The notes below the pieces were generated by a model. That model worked only from the letters and a program-made list of their open reading frames with translations. It was not told where the DNA came from and did not search any database. Below, one piece after another: positions 11,794 to 24,389 of a DNA stretch of 64,000 nucleotides. The stretch spans positions 310,001-374,000 of the forward strand of contig JAQFVV010000184.1 in the NCBI GenBank assembly GCA_028023455.1, given 5' to 3'. The DNA comes from Epiperipatus broadwayi. Its lineage: Eukaryota; Onychophora; Udeonychophora; Euonychophora; Peripatidae. Made by a program: the position numbers and the translations under genes. Positions within the stretch are counted from its first letter, which is position 1. Each line of letters opens with the position of its first letter.

Positions 11794-12320
11794 TTATATT
11801 TTATTTTTCTCAATTTCTTGACATGCTATTTTAATTTGATTTTCCACTTGCTTTATACTTTCACCTATTTCTTTTATAATTTCTTTTTTCATTTTTTCAT
11901 ATCCTGATTTAATTTGCAGTTCTAATTTTCCAAACATTTGAACTTGATTTTCTAATTTTATGTTTGTTTCATTATTTTGATTTTCCATGTTTTCAAGTTT
12001 TATATTTGTCTTATTATTTTGATGTTTAAGCTCATTAGATGTTTCCTTATTTTGTTTTTTTAATCTCTTCAACTGTTTCCTTATTTTGGTTTTTAAGTTC
12101 TTTGCCTGTTTCATTTGATTTATGAATATTTTCACCTGTCTCTTTATTTTGATTTTTAATCTCTTTGACTATCTCATTTTGTTTTTGAAGTTCTTTAAAC
12201 ATTTTAGTCATTATTATCATGATGTCATTGTTTTCTTTCTTATTGTTTTTACTTTGCTAAGAACATTTTTTAATTCTTTATCTTGAGCTTCCATTTTTGC
12301 TCTTGTTCTAGTAAGCAATT
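11794..12320 (-). pseudogene. Coiled-coil N-terminal part of the gag-like protein
   Basis: An open stretch of 113 codons (11794-12135, extending with stops and frameshifts to about 12320) encodes a Lys/Asn/Glu/Gln-rich helix. It has internal repeats: NNKTNIKLENMENQ is followed by NNETNIKLENQVQM, and KQNKETSNELKHQ is similar. Spacing of Ile/Leu/Met is compatible with a coiled coil. It lies between the right LTR and the capsid-like segment, where the N-terminal part of Gag belongs. The reading is interrupted, so no functional protein is expected. Confidence 0.5.
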
Positions 12321-12829
12321 ATATTCTTTAATTTTATTATACTTATTTATTTTTAATATTGCTGTTGTTTTACTATATCTTTTTTAAATTAATCTATTAT
12401 ATATTTTTAATTTCTTTTTTTCCCATTTAATTGGTGTGTTCATCTGATCTCCAATACCACAGTCCTCTCTAATATTATCTGCCTGCTTATTTACGATTTC
12501 TACCATTGCTGTTTTTGTACATCTACTTTTATAAATCTACCCACAATTATTTATTTTAGTTTCATCTTTTCTTTTAACTACACTCTCTCATACACACAAA
12601 TATATATATATATATTTAAATTTGTTTAACTATAATAAAGTTATTATTTTCCTGTTGCTTGTTTTCTTCATTCTTGCATCTCTCACCAAATTATTAATCT
12701 TTATTTAATTATTATTACTTTTTTAAAAACTTTATCTGATAACTGAGGTCATTTAAGATCGACCACTCACATTCAATACCATTTAGAATGAAACCTTCAA
12801 GCACATACGTTGGATGCTGTGTAATGAAT

Positions 12830-13070
12830 ATCTACTACTCACTCCATAACTACTAGAAGCAAAGTACCTCTCCTGTAGATACTTTTATATATACTAGAGA
12901 TAAATCCTCAACACCATTCAGCAATTTGACTCTAATACCCACAAAAGAAAATTTTACATGCTCCAAGCATTTGATTTCACAACTAACTCAAATGAACAAG
13001 AAACTTACCTAACTTAGGCTATCAGAGAATGCATATTTAAACATAAACAATATAAATGACAAAATTTATC
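12830..13070 (-). repeat. Probable 5' LTR, first segment
   Basis: This matches the first 230 bp of the 8067-9775 repeat and then stops. The match resumes at 15185, so one LTR copy is split by an insertion of about 2.1 kb. Confidence 0.65.
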
Positions 13071-13235
13071 TTAAACAACTCCTTGAACCCAACCTTCTCA
13101 TTCAGTACCCCTTTTCAGAATTTTGACCAATCATAGATTTTAAATTAAATTTGTGCAAAATCAATGAGTTACACTTATGGGTATCATTTCATTCTTTCTG
13201 CCATCTTGTTGGCTTTAAAATAATGTATGTATTTT

Positions 13236-13606
13236 TTTTGTACAATAAAATTTGGATTTTTTAATGAATTTTTTTCTAAAATGCAATTTTTAATTTTTTT
13301 TTCACATTTTTTTTTTTAGATTTAGTAATTATAAAAATATATTAATGCTGAATGTGATTCTCTTATAACTTGTTCTGATTTGGATACAGAGTTTATGTTA
13401 GAGCCTTGTTCTGACCAGACTCAAAATATAATGAAATTTGGATTTTTTATGATTTTTTTTTTTTTTAAATGCAATTTTTAATTAATTATTTTTTTAGATT
13501 TAGTAAGCATAAAAATGTTTAATTGCTAAAATGGATTCTCTCACTGATTGTTTTAGTTCTGATTTGGATATGGAGTTTATGCTAGGGCCTTCTTCATGAC
13601 CGAACT
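13236..13606 (+). repeat. Tandem duplication, two units of about 180-190 bp
   Basis: Units at about 13240-13424 and 13432-13606 share AAATTTGGATTTTTTA, ATGCAATTTTTAATT, AGATTTAGTAA and TTCTGATTTGGATA, then GAGTTTATG. They are diverged, with indels in the T runs. Confidence 0.75.
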
Positions 13607-13702
13607 GGGTTTGATTCTAAACAATAATGTTTATGAGTCACACATACCAGTGCTAAATTTTCCCATCACCTGTGAGTATTCAATTAGTGTTTTTTATTAC
13701 AT

Positions 13703-13711
13703 TTTAAATTT

Positions 13712-13743
<32 letters not shown>

Positions 13744-13764
13744 TATAAAGCAGTTTGGAAATTT

Positions 13765-13796
<32 letters not shown>

Positions 13797-13807
13797 TATA
13801 AAGCAGT
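13703..13807 (+). repeat. Duplicated A-run plus (TA)n block
   Basis: The motif AAATTTAAAAA... followed by (TA)n and ATAAAGCAGTT occurs twice back to back, with a unit of about 50 bp. Confidence 0.8.
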
Positions 13808-14319
13808 TCCAAAGTGGTCAATCTTTCAACCCATGAGTTGAATGCATTTTTAGACATGGCAATTCAAATTTGTAGTACACTATGTATGACTAGATTCAAA
13901 TTCATTTGGTCTAAAAAAGAATTACTGCATCAACCATGATGACCCAAAATCGATTTATTGAAATTTTAGGCAATTTACATTTCAATGATAATAAAAACAC
14001 ACACATCCAGACTCAGAATTATATACCTATATGGTCCTGCAATAGGTAAGATATATCATGATTTTATTTATATGATTCATTCTATTGTACTCATTTGTTA
14101 CAATTTTGTAATCTCTTGATTTTTTTTAGTTTTAGTTGAGACAGTTTGAACTCTAGCCATTTATTCAATGTCTGGAATTCATAATGTTTTACAGTATCTT
14201 CACCATCAATTTTCTCATGTACTTTTATATAATATGTATTTTTAATTACCTTTTTATTTCATTGTAATTACATTTATTTTATTTTTAATATTTTAAATAC
14301 AAGAATATTTTATATACCT

Positions 14320-14423
14320 GGAGTCTAGATGTAATATAGAAAATTTGAACACAGACTTTCAAGGACTCTCAGCAATCCACTCTATCTCATACATCAGTTG
14401 GTTTAGAATATCATCTTCCACAA

Positions 14424-14458
<35 letters not shown>

Positions 14459-14465
14459 ATCAGTG
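14320..14465 (+). repeat. Family A fragment, ribozyme core deleted
   Basis: It starts ATACCTGGAGTCTAGATG and continues GAACACAGACTTTCAAGG through ATCAGTTGGTTTAGA to (CA)n(TA)nATCAGTGCTC. Compared with other copies, the segment between CTATCTCATAC and ATCAGTTGG is missing, which removes most of the HHR. Confidence 0.75.
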
Positions 14466-15291
14466 CTCATAATAAATTTGTTTATTTTGATGTTTATTGA
14501 TTTACTTAGTTTTTATTCATTTTATCTTAAAGAAATTTTTGTTTGATATCTATTTTTTGAGTACCCTTTTTTATTTGAAAAGAATACCTATTTTAGGTCA
14601 TCATGCTCCCCCCAATTTTCAATAATATAATAATTATATTTTTTCATACATTACAATTTACTACAGTTCTCTTTGCATAATATCTCATATTTTGTTCTTT
14701 TTGTTATTTTTTGCTCCCACTAAAACTAAACTTATTTCTAACAGATACCCTACATGGAAGGAATAGCACATACCCTGCATGGAAGAACAAGATCTGAGTC
14801 CGCTAGTAGAAATGAAAGTTACCAATCAGTTTGTTTTTATAATTTTTACACTGAAAAATTATCTCCGGTAAGAGAAGTTATATATATCATTTTTTTCAGC
14901 ATTTTATGACAAATGTGATGAAGTTTTCTATGAAAATGTCATTTTAACATTTAACTTTCAAAATTTAGAATTTATGAACCAATGTAATAAATAAACATTT
15001 TAAAAAGTATTAAAAATTTCATTTTTATTTTTATTATTTTTTCAGGTAATGACTATTTTATCAGCTTTATTACATTCTTTCATACTTGCTCTTTCTAAAT
15101 ATGTATATATATTTATATTTATTGTATTCAAATAGAAAATATGTTATAAATTATATTTGTTGTAATTTTTTTTAAAGAAATCAAAATGGTGACTTGGTGA
15201 AATACAGAGAAAGAGAATTTAAACCAAATTAACATATTAAAACAACATATTTATTTTAAAAAACATTATAATAATAATACTTTAAACAGCT

Positions 15292-15562
15292 TTAACCTGT
15301 ATTCAATGCACTTTAAAATTCGTAATAATCAAGCATATTTTGCTGATAGAAAGACCTTCCAAACCATAACACAAGATAGCAACTTTTGTAAAGATAAGAG
15401 CAGCTGTCTTATCTTTAACCTAAATCTCCACTAATATAGGTGAATCTGAAGCATCTTAATTTGTAAGCAAGTCACTATCTTGGGTCATGGTTTGGAAAGT
15501 TTCTCTATTGGCAAAATATGCTTGATTATTATGAATTTTAAAGCACATTGAATACAGGTTAA
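15292..15562. mobile_element. 263 bp MITE with TTAA target duplication (piggyBac-like)
   Basis: Terminal inverted repeats of about 75 bp begin CCTGTATTCAATG and end CATTGAATACAGG. TTAA lies immediately outside both ends (15292-15295 and 15559-15562). The arms pair almost perfectly through TTTTGCnnATAGA/AACCATGACC. A 100 bp centre is partly related to the foldback at 59722-59891. A duplicated TTAA is the hallmark of piggyBac-type transposition. No transposase is present, so it would need one in trans. The superfamily is inferred from the target site alone. Confidence 0.75.
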
Positions 15563-15612
15563 TAAAGTATTTACATACGATTTCTGTGAACTCAATAAAT
15601 TAATTACTACTC

Positions 15613-15910
<298 letters not shown>

Positions 15911-17240
15911 ATTAAATCAAACTAATTACAGAATTTGTCAGCATAGTTAAGTCTACTTTAATTAGGTAATAAGAATTTATTATTTGTAATTTTACAAAAG
16001 TTTATTAAGAGAATGAAATCTTACCCCTGTATATTATTTTTTGTCTAGACTAATTACTTTCTTATATTAACCTAGACTTTTCTGTAGTTTTACTGGAGTA
16101 ATCATCCCTGTCTACTTGACAGTTTATAGAGTTCATGGCTAGCATTTTTGAATAGGTTTCTTGGTTTCTTTTAATGGTTTGTTGCTTCTTTATTTCTGGG
16201 TCAGCATATATCTTCATAGCATTGTTCAATAGTTGTCTTCAATAATGACAGGTAGTCTCAGCAATGCCCAAGTCAAGGTTATTTGTCACATCTCAGGTTA
16301 TTAAATGCACAGGAACTGGGTGATGAAAACTGAATGAATATACCACTTAGTTTAGCACTGCATGGTGTTGTAAGAACATCCATGTAAATAGATATATATT
16401 GCTGAAAAATGAACAAAATGTACTCAAAGAAAGAGTCCACAATATTCAGCAAATGATAAATCAATAGAGATTAATATAGCTAGCAGCAGCCAAATAAATT
16501 AACAGGATCAGAATCAAAATAACATCAGAAGAAATGACAGCAGAATAATTTTAATAAAAATTTAATAGCCTTTATATCTTTGACAAACCATTGTCTATGC
16601 TCACCCACATCATTAATCAGTTTCAATCTTTTTTTTAATTCATTAATCTTTTTTAAAATTTTAATTAAAACATTAATTACAGTATTGATAATCTAATCAG
16701 TTGACTAGATTACTGCTTTCAGTAAAACATAACCCCTTCTTGATTAGAGCATTTATAATATTATTTTAATCTTTGAATAGATTGCATTTTTCTCTAATTA
16801 AACAATTTTAAACAATTCTGTACAATTATTTACATTAGAATTCTCTTGTTCTTTCTTCATATTAAATTATTTCACCAAGTAACTTTATAATCTTTAAGTT
16901 ACTTTTACACAATTAGTTTTCTTTTATTTTTTAGTTTTTTTTATTATTTTATTTTGGAAAACTTAATTAAAATTTTTAAACAGCATTATACTTTAATTAT
17001 ATTTTTTCCTCTTCTTTTTTCTTTTATTTTAATTTGAGATTCAAATACAGAATTTTATTTTTCCTTTTCTTCACTTTCTAACTGACTTTTGATCTAGCCC
17101 AAACTCTCTTTATTCTTCTTTTATTAAACTGTCAGTCTTTTACTACTACTAATAAAAATAATACATTATTATTTTCTTTGAATAGTCTTAACATATTTTT
17201 AAGTATCTCATGTAACATGTATAGTTACATATCTATTACA

Positions 17241-18301
17241 ATATATATTGAAACATTTATAGTGTAGCATATTTATCTTATTTATAACAATCTAACACTT
17301 TAAAATAACTTTATATTTATGTCAGCACAAAACTTTTAAATAATAGCAGTTAAAACAAAAAAGCAGAACAGTGCGCTTTGTAATTTTGAGTAGATAATAA
17401 AAATTTTCTAATTGAAAATGTTTTAGATCAATGGTAGTTTCTGTGTATTATAATTATAATACATTGCAGTGATCATCAATCTTTTTTAATAAACATAGAT
17501 GGTGTTAAACTATTTCATTTTTCCATATGTAATTACCAAAATTATCACTCTTGAGACAGTTGCTATTCAAATACTAAGCAGTTCAATCATTTTGGACACC
17601 AGTTCTATAGCTAATCAAAAACAACAGATTGACCATTTTAATTTCAGGTCTGATAATCTTATCATACACTTTTAAAACTGATATAAACATTTTGTCATAT
17701 ATTTCTTATCATCACTTATAGGTTTTATCTATATAAAAAAGAATATTTCCAATTATGTATTTTAAGGTGTCAATAGTATAATGCAAATATGGCAAGTGTT
17801 GTCATTATTTTGTCCCCTGTATATACTGATTGGGCCAAAAGTTACTTTATTATGATATTTTTCTTCTTACTTCTATTGATTTTTTAAAATAAATGTTTAA
17901 TACATCTGAATTATAATCATGTTAATAAAATAATTAATGAAAAATAATTGTGATAACAAAATAGTACATGTATTATATAAAGTAACTTAGCTCATCCTTT
18001 ATAATATATGAATAAAAATTCACTTACGTTGGAAGGCTTGTTAAATAAACAATCAGATTCTTGTAATCATTATCATTTAAATTATAAAAATTGCCTGTAT
18101 CTGGAAAAGTGATGATCGGTGAACCATTTCTTGCTTTTCCTCCTGAAAATATACACATATATATGTCAATGGACATAACTTGTGAGTTTAAATTTACACA
18201 AATACATATACATAAATAATTAAAACTATTTTATTAACATATATTCAAATTATATACATTAAGATGGTTATGTGTTTCATGGCATACAACCTAGTAGTGT
18301 G
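17241..18301. other. AT-rich non-coding stretch
   Basis: No gene or structural RNA recognised. A short segment near 18255-18300 (GTTATGTGTTTCATGGCATA) recurs near 40049-40070 and may mark another dispersed repeat. Confidence 0.5.
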
Positions 18302-20790
18302 TGTATATATATAAAGTTAAAGGGAAAAGTAGAAATAAACATAGACAAAAAACTTTGTAGATATTTTTTATATTCCACTAAATTAACTGTTAAAAATTAA
18401 ATAATTAAAAAAATTTATTATTATTATAAATTAAACATTTAAAAATGTCTAATATTTTATTAATTCTGATTTTGAAATTAAAACAAGCAATTATAAAATT
18501 CCATTATCCATTTTGATTAACAAATTTTTTGTAATTACTTCTTATATGACATATTTTGATAAAATTCCACAAAATTGTTGTTCAAAGACTTAACTTGAAT
18601 TAAAAAAGAGTCATTAACTTTTTTTAAAATCAAGATAGATAAAACTTATTTTTAATTACTGTATTTTTTCTCCACTCTGACTATGAAAGATTAAAAAAAG
18701 ATTAGAGGGCAGCTTTTTACAGTTTTACAGATGATGGCAGCATAGTTGCTGTGAAGATATAACTGGACAGTGCAAGTTCAGCTGCTGCTACTAATTCATT
18801 ATGATGGAATTTGGATTCACATGGAACTTAAGGGTCTGCTTTTCTATGTTCTCCATTAGCCCATATATATTGTGTACTAGATGGTATGCCTGAAGTCTAT
18901 CAAATTATAGATTAAATGAAAGTGATTAAATGCCAACAGTTACTGGGGTATCTTTCCTAAAAGAACAATAAACCAGCCTACTGTTTAGAAAAGACTTACC
19001 CAAAAAGTCTACCAGCTTGCTGAAGAAGTAGTTTATACAGTGAAGCACACATAATGGCACTGCATCATATATATAAAGTACAGCTGGTGAGTTACTTTAA
19101 ACAATTTCTTTAGTGAAATTTTTTTTAATTATTTTTTTTAAGTAAGTAACTTTATTCAACAACAAGTAAGATGCATTTTCAATATATTTTGAAAAAAGTA
19201 AACTCCAAAAATAATTCTAGATTGGGGAACAAAAAAAAAACTTTCTGGAATATTTTTTAAGATATTTATAATCAATCAAAAAAAAACTTTTATGAAGGTT
19301 TTTTTATGAAGGACTGACAAAGGAGTAAATATTTCTTAAAGAAAACTTTTACTTACCAGAAAAAATAATAAGAGGCTAATTAATAGCTTTATTTCATATC
19401 ATCTAATTTTTATATATATGCACATCATATATGTGCATTTATATATCATTAAAATGTGATAGCTTATTTTTTATTATTATATGACAATTCCCATATGTTA
19501 TAGCATATCTATGTGCTTATATAGATGCATGTCAGGTAGTCACATATATGTTAAAATTAAACATTAGTTTTCTTTATTATATGAAAATTCAAATGGGAAA
19601 ATACAATGTTTAATAAGTTTTCATTTGTACAAATTAAAATATATGATATAAACATTAGGTGCACACATTTCCATGCATACAGACATATATATAAATCAGT
19701 CATTAATTATGTATTACAAAATGAATTTCATTTATAGGTTTATTGTACATCAAATATGTTCATAAATTATTATACCACATACCTGGGTGCTTATATATGT
19801 GTTTTATGTATTGACATATTTGTAAATCACAAGGTGATAGCTTATTTTTTTACTATTATATGATAATTCAAATATGTTCATTTTATATTATACAGGTACA
19901 GCTGTGTACTGATATATATATATAGGTGTTTTATGTAAACGTATTGGGACATATATGTAAATTACAATGCAATAATTGATTTATTTTTGGTATTAATCAA
20001 AATGTGAAGACTTAATTTATATGTATAACCATATTCTGCAGACCTTAATTTCATTTTTATTCTTATTAGTAAATTGATATTTCATAGTTAAAGTTATTGC
20101 AGTGAATTTACTCAATCCTAAATAGTTTCAGAATATTATATGTTATGATTATATCTCTTGTTCAGAGTAATAATCATAGAGCTTTGGTTCCTAAGCTAGA
20201 TTCATGCATAAGGGGTTTATATTCAGTGTTTAAATGTAATGCATGAACTTTAAAGAATATACACTGTGTATCAATCCAGGATCATCAGTATCCTGGATTG
20301 ATGCACAGGGTATATTCTTTAAAGTTTATGCGTTACATTTTATTTAATTTAGTATTTATTAGAAATTAAGTTTATAGTTGGTCACTATATTAAATGTACT
20401 AAGTGGACAGAGCATTGATGATGATCAGCAGGTTTTAGTATCCCAGAATGATTGTTTTTATCATATATTCTGATGGATTAGCACTTAAGTTTGTGCATCA
20501 AAATTAATGTTTAAATATTCTGCCCCATAACAAACCCATTTCAAATCCAGTCACCCAAGATTTATTGAATTTTTGATCATTCATGATGATGAATGATTTT
20601 TGCTTTTCTGTAATACTGGCTATAACTTAAAGAACATAGTTAATATAGTAAGTTATATTGATCTCTCATGCTCATTATATCATTCCTTTTGCATTAAATT
20701 TTATATTTTGTCTTGGAGGTGATGATGATGAATGCCATCACTGCTAGATGCACTCCATGAGACTCCATATCATTCTAATATATATATTGA
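18302..20790 (+). repeat. Repeat family B, copy 1 (about 2.5 kb)
   Basis: It starts at a (TA)n run followed by AAGTTAAAGGGAAAAGTAG. It is collinear with 36862-39175 and 43655-46105. Shared anchors include AATTCCACAAA-TTGTT (18560, 36895, 43945), ACTCAATCCTAAATAGTTT (20110, 38520, 45440) and AGAGCATTGATGATGAT (20410, 38800, 45715). Between about 19400 and 19950 this copy has extra degenerate repeats of an ATTATATGACAATTC motif. No protein was recognised. Decayed HHR arms lie 1.5 kb downstream. The nature of the family is unknown. Confidence 0.8.
20232..20340. repeat. 51-bp-arm hairpin specific to family B copy 1
   Basis: The left arm (20232-20282, AATGTAATGCATGAAC to CAATCCAGGAT) is nearly the perfect reverse complement of 20290-20340, with a 7 bp loop. 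Family B copies 2 and 3 keep the right arm but have only a short related left arm. The inverted duplication is therefore private to this copy. Confidence 0.85.
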
Positions 20791-22317
20791 CAATAAGACT
20801 TACACTTGGAGATAAAAATATTTATCCATTTACTTTTGAATATCAGCAAACAAAGAAGCAATATGGAAACATTGGCAGATAAAATTCAACTCCAGTAGTC
20901 AATCTTTAAAGTGACCATTATATTATATTGACAGAAATAATCATATGCAATTTTATAATTAGTTGCTTTATCATCAAGATTGATATAAAAATGCAATTAA
21001 ACAATTTTCATTTTATTTCTAAATGTATACATGTGTGCATATAATATGAATAATAATGGTAAATCTGGAAAATATTTGTCAAGAATTTTTTTTTTTACTT
21101 TCAATTAAAATTTATAAAGATATGTATATAGATAAAAAATAAAATTAAAAAATTATATTGGTGACCTCTTTCTAGATCATCTTTTTTATATTGATCATAT
21201 TATTTTATTAACTGTAATGCTTTCCATACAAATAAATAAAACAAAATTAAAATAAAGGCATGTGTTCAGGAATAATAATATTATTGTTATTATTATTATC
21301 ATTAGTAGTAGGAGTAGTAGCAGTAACAATAGAAGCAGTAGCAACAGGAGTAGTAGTAGTAACAATAGTATTATCATTATTTTGCAGTCTATGAATTGAA
21401 ACTCATCTGAAAATTTATATTATCTTGGGATCATTACTTTCTAGCTAACCAACAACTATGTGGCTATTAACCAATCACTAGTTTGGTTAGCTATGGGCTA
21501 TTGACATGAAGAAAACTTTTCATTTGAAACTAAAAACCTTTCAAACTTCAACCAACTACAACTCACATTTTGAGAATGAAAGTCAGATACCACAACATTT
21601 TAAAAATCAAATGGCATATTGATATATTTTTTGAATATTAATCCTTATTTTTTAAAATCATTACAATTTTTTTAAATTAGAAATTCTTATATTTTTAGAG
21701 GATTTAATAATGAATTTGAAAATTAAAAAAAATTATGATAATGTCATAAATATGCATAATTCACATTAATTTTATTTTAATTCAATATTTCACAGATGTT
21801 TATTTTTGTATGTTGTTTATGTTTTAAATAAATAGATGCCTGTATAGATAGTCAAAAAAAGTGGGAAACTGATTCATAAGGTTTTTTTTTCAGGGGTTTC
21901 ATGATATATTAATTAGCAAATTAATATTCCATGCACATGATCTAAGTTTATTTCAGGCTGAAGGAACTTTACATTTTCTCAGGTCACAAGTAGGCAAAAG
22001 CTTTTTTTATCCTAGATGTACTGCTCATCAGCAATATAGTTAACAATTTTGAGGGGCTCCAAATTAATCTGGATTGGTAAAATGAGTAGTCATTGTGCTG
22101 CTTGTAATGGCTTGTAATGATAAAAAAATATGATTGCAATATAATAGAACATTAACTACTCATTATTTTTAACTTTTAAATTTACTTGCATTTAATAATA
22201 GAGGTTTATAGCAGTAGTCACAGTTTTAAAGACTTTACTGCTGATTATTTATATATTATATATATATTAAATACTTTCATTCTAACTACATATTTTAAGA
22301 CAACTACAAAAGGTAAA
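20791..22317. other. AT-rich non-coding stretch with an imperfect trinucleotide tract
   Basis: At 21272-21380 there is an imperfect TAA/TAG/CAG/GTA trinucleotide tract. No gene recognised elsewhere. Confidence 0.6.
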
Positions 22318-22600
22318 AGATCTTCAAAATGCATTCCATGCTGAACCAATCTTCTTCACTTGGAGCAAGATACAAATCTCTTCAAGTTTTCATCATTTGT
22401 TTAATATGTATCAATGTCAAATTGTTAAAATTTTATCACTAATGTATTTATTTAAAGTATATGGCTTTAAAGGTGTGACTGTAGAAAGTTTGATTCTGGT
22501 GAAATTAAATTGTACTAATTTGATATTGATAGATATTAAACAAACAATGAAGATATGAAGTCAATTGAAGAACAACTGGTTCTGCATGAAATAGCAGGGG
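22318..22600. repeat. Inverted pair of decayed hammerhead-like arms
   Basis: Arms at about 22318-22415 and 22520-22600 are inverted copies, sharing GAACCA.. and TTTGTTTAATATNTATCAAT. Each keeps family A ribozyme landmarks. The plus arm has a UUGAAGA core-like block (22565-22571), a GGUUC loop, then GCAU and GAAA. The minus arm has GUGAAGA, GGUUC and AGCAUGGAA. Core residues are altered, so both are dead. Confidence 0.5.
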
Positions 22601-22619
22601 AGATTCATCTTTTTCAATT

Positions 22620-23366
22620 ATCTTTATTCATATGATTCAAGAATGTGTAATAGAGTCAATGTTTTTAATATGTCTAAAAAGATAATACAAATGTAAAAAC
22701 CAAAAGTGAAGTTAGATTAATGATACCATATTGTTATATTTAATGAAAGACAAATTTATTAATCTTTAACTAAATTTGAAATTTATATCTGGGCTAGAAA
22801 TCATGTAAAAACCTCTAACTTAATAAATGTTTAATAATAAGTATTAATATATTTATTTAAAATAGATGGTATCAAAGATGTGAAAACAAAAATATATATA
22901 TAATTTATATAAAATATAAAATAATAGGAAATAAATTGTGAAGAAATACATGCATAGTAGTATAATCCGTTTTCGGTTTCCATATTGCAAAGTTTAGTTT
23001 TTGCAAGCTGCACTGGAATCAGACTTATTTGTGCCCTAAGCTAAAATTGGTACACACTTTTGCTGCAGAAATATTTGTAAGTACCTTTTACATCCATTTT
23101 AAACCCATTTTGAGGGAATTTATAAACCTTTTTAATTGAAGAACTTTAAATTATATTATGTTTTAATCAATGCAAATGGCAGCTAGTATTGAGAATATTG
23201 AAATATTCACAGAATGATAATAGTTCCGAAAGGGATTACATTGTTTGCTGCTAAAAAGAAAAACAAAAAGAAAAGTAATAGAAATGAAGATTTTTGAAGT
23301 GAAATGTAAAAGATAGCAATGACTTTAAATCATGAAATAATAATAATTTTCATAAAGACAAACAAA
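22620..23366. other. AT-rich non-coding stretch
   Basis: No gene, RNA or repeat recognised. Confidence 0.5.
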
Positions 23367-23402
<36 letters not shown>

Positions 23403-23422
23403 TTATATTATATATATATATA
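23367..23422 (+). repeat. (TA)n microsatellite
   Basis: Dinucleotide TA with one TTTATT interruption, ending at the boundary of a GC-richer patch. Confidence 0.9.
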
Positions 23423-23609
23423 TTGTACCGGTATAAATCCACCACGCTTACTCATACACAGTACCCGAGTTCAAACCCAGTCCACGTTTAAGAATAAATT
23501 CCCAAAACGCCAACTGAATTCAAACCCAAACCCCGGCATGACCAACCGATGATGACTTTACACCAGCACAGGGTTATCCCTTTTCTAGCTCAGCTTAGAA
23601 CATGGACAA
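23423..23609. other. GC-richer patch of unknown origin abutting the assembly gap
   Basis: About 187 bp with many C-rich and CpG-containing words (CCACGC, TACCCGAG, AAACCCCGGC, CAACCGATG), unlike either side. It contains short near-repeats of TTCAAACCCA. No protein was recognised. It starts directly after a microsatellite and ends at the Ns, so it may be an unrelated contig end or part of an element lost in the gap. Confidence 0.6.
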
Positions 23610-24109
23610 NNNNNNNNNNNNNNNNNNNNNNNNNNNNNNNNNNNNNNNNNNNNNNNNNNNNNNNNNNNNNNNNNNNNNNNNNNNNNNNNNNNNNNNNNNN
23701 NNNNNNNNNNNNNNNNNNNNNNNNNNNNNNNNNNNNNNNNNNNNNNNNNNNNNNNNNNNNNNNNNNNNNNNNNNNNNNNNNNNNNNNNNNNNNNNNNNNN
23801 NNNNNNNNNNNNNNNNNNNNNNNNNNNNNNNNNNNNNNNNNNNNNNNNNNNNNNNNNNNNNNNNNNNNNNNNNNNNNNNNNNNNNNNNNNNNNNNNNNNN
23901 NNNNNNNNNNNNNNNNNNNNNNNNNNNNNNNNNNNNNNNNNNNNNNNNNNNNNNNNNNNNNNNNNNNNNNNNNNNNNNNNNNNNNNNNNNNNNNNNNNNN
24001 NNNNNNNNNNNNNNNNNNNNNNNNNNNNNNNNNNNNNNNNNNNNNNNNNNNNNNNNNNNNNNNNNNNNNNNNNNNNNNNNNNNNNNNNNNNNNNNNNNNN
24101 NNNNNNNNN
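23610..24109. other. Assembly gap, 500 Ns
   Basis: Exactly 500 N, a round placeholder size. The real distance is unknown, and so are the order and orientation of the flanks. Confidence 0.99.
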
Positions 24110-24311
24110 GTTTCAATATAAAACTTTCACATTAAAAACAAGACAAAAAGAAGGCTCTTTAAAACCTTCAAAGCATGAGAATCTGATGAAGAATGAAAAT
24201 AACTATAAAACTATGAAAAAAGAACAAAGAAATTTCATTGGGAAGGAGAGTTATGGTAAAAAAAACCACTGTTACAAGTTCAACATGGAAAATTAGTGCC
24301 AAACCAGAAGT

Positions 24312-24389
24312 GGAATTTAGCGGAGAAACCTTGCAGCTTAAAATACCATGAAATTTATTGGAGAAACCCTGCAGCTTAAAATACCATGG
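24312..24389 (+). repeat. 39-40 bp tandem duplication in the LINE 1 leader
   Basis: Two units share GGAGAAACC and TGCAGCTTAAAATACCATG with few differences. Confidence 0.85.

Larger units (their letters stand above)
13071..15184. other. 2.1 kb insertion inside the 5' LTR
   Basis: This sequence interrupts a repeat that is continuous at 8067-9775. It holds a 190 bp tandem duplication, an A/TA-rich duplicated minisatellite and a family A fragment. No protein or transposase was recognised, and no terminal repeats were found at its edges. It may be several insertions. Confidence 0.55.

Noticed and set aside
13683-13810. Promoter TATA elements in the TATATATA runs
   Set aside because: They are simple-sequence repeats, duplicated as part of a 50 bp block, with no adjacent transcript evidence.
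23549-24135. Open frames across the N gap
   Set aside because: They consist of unknown residues only.
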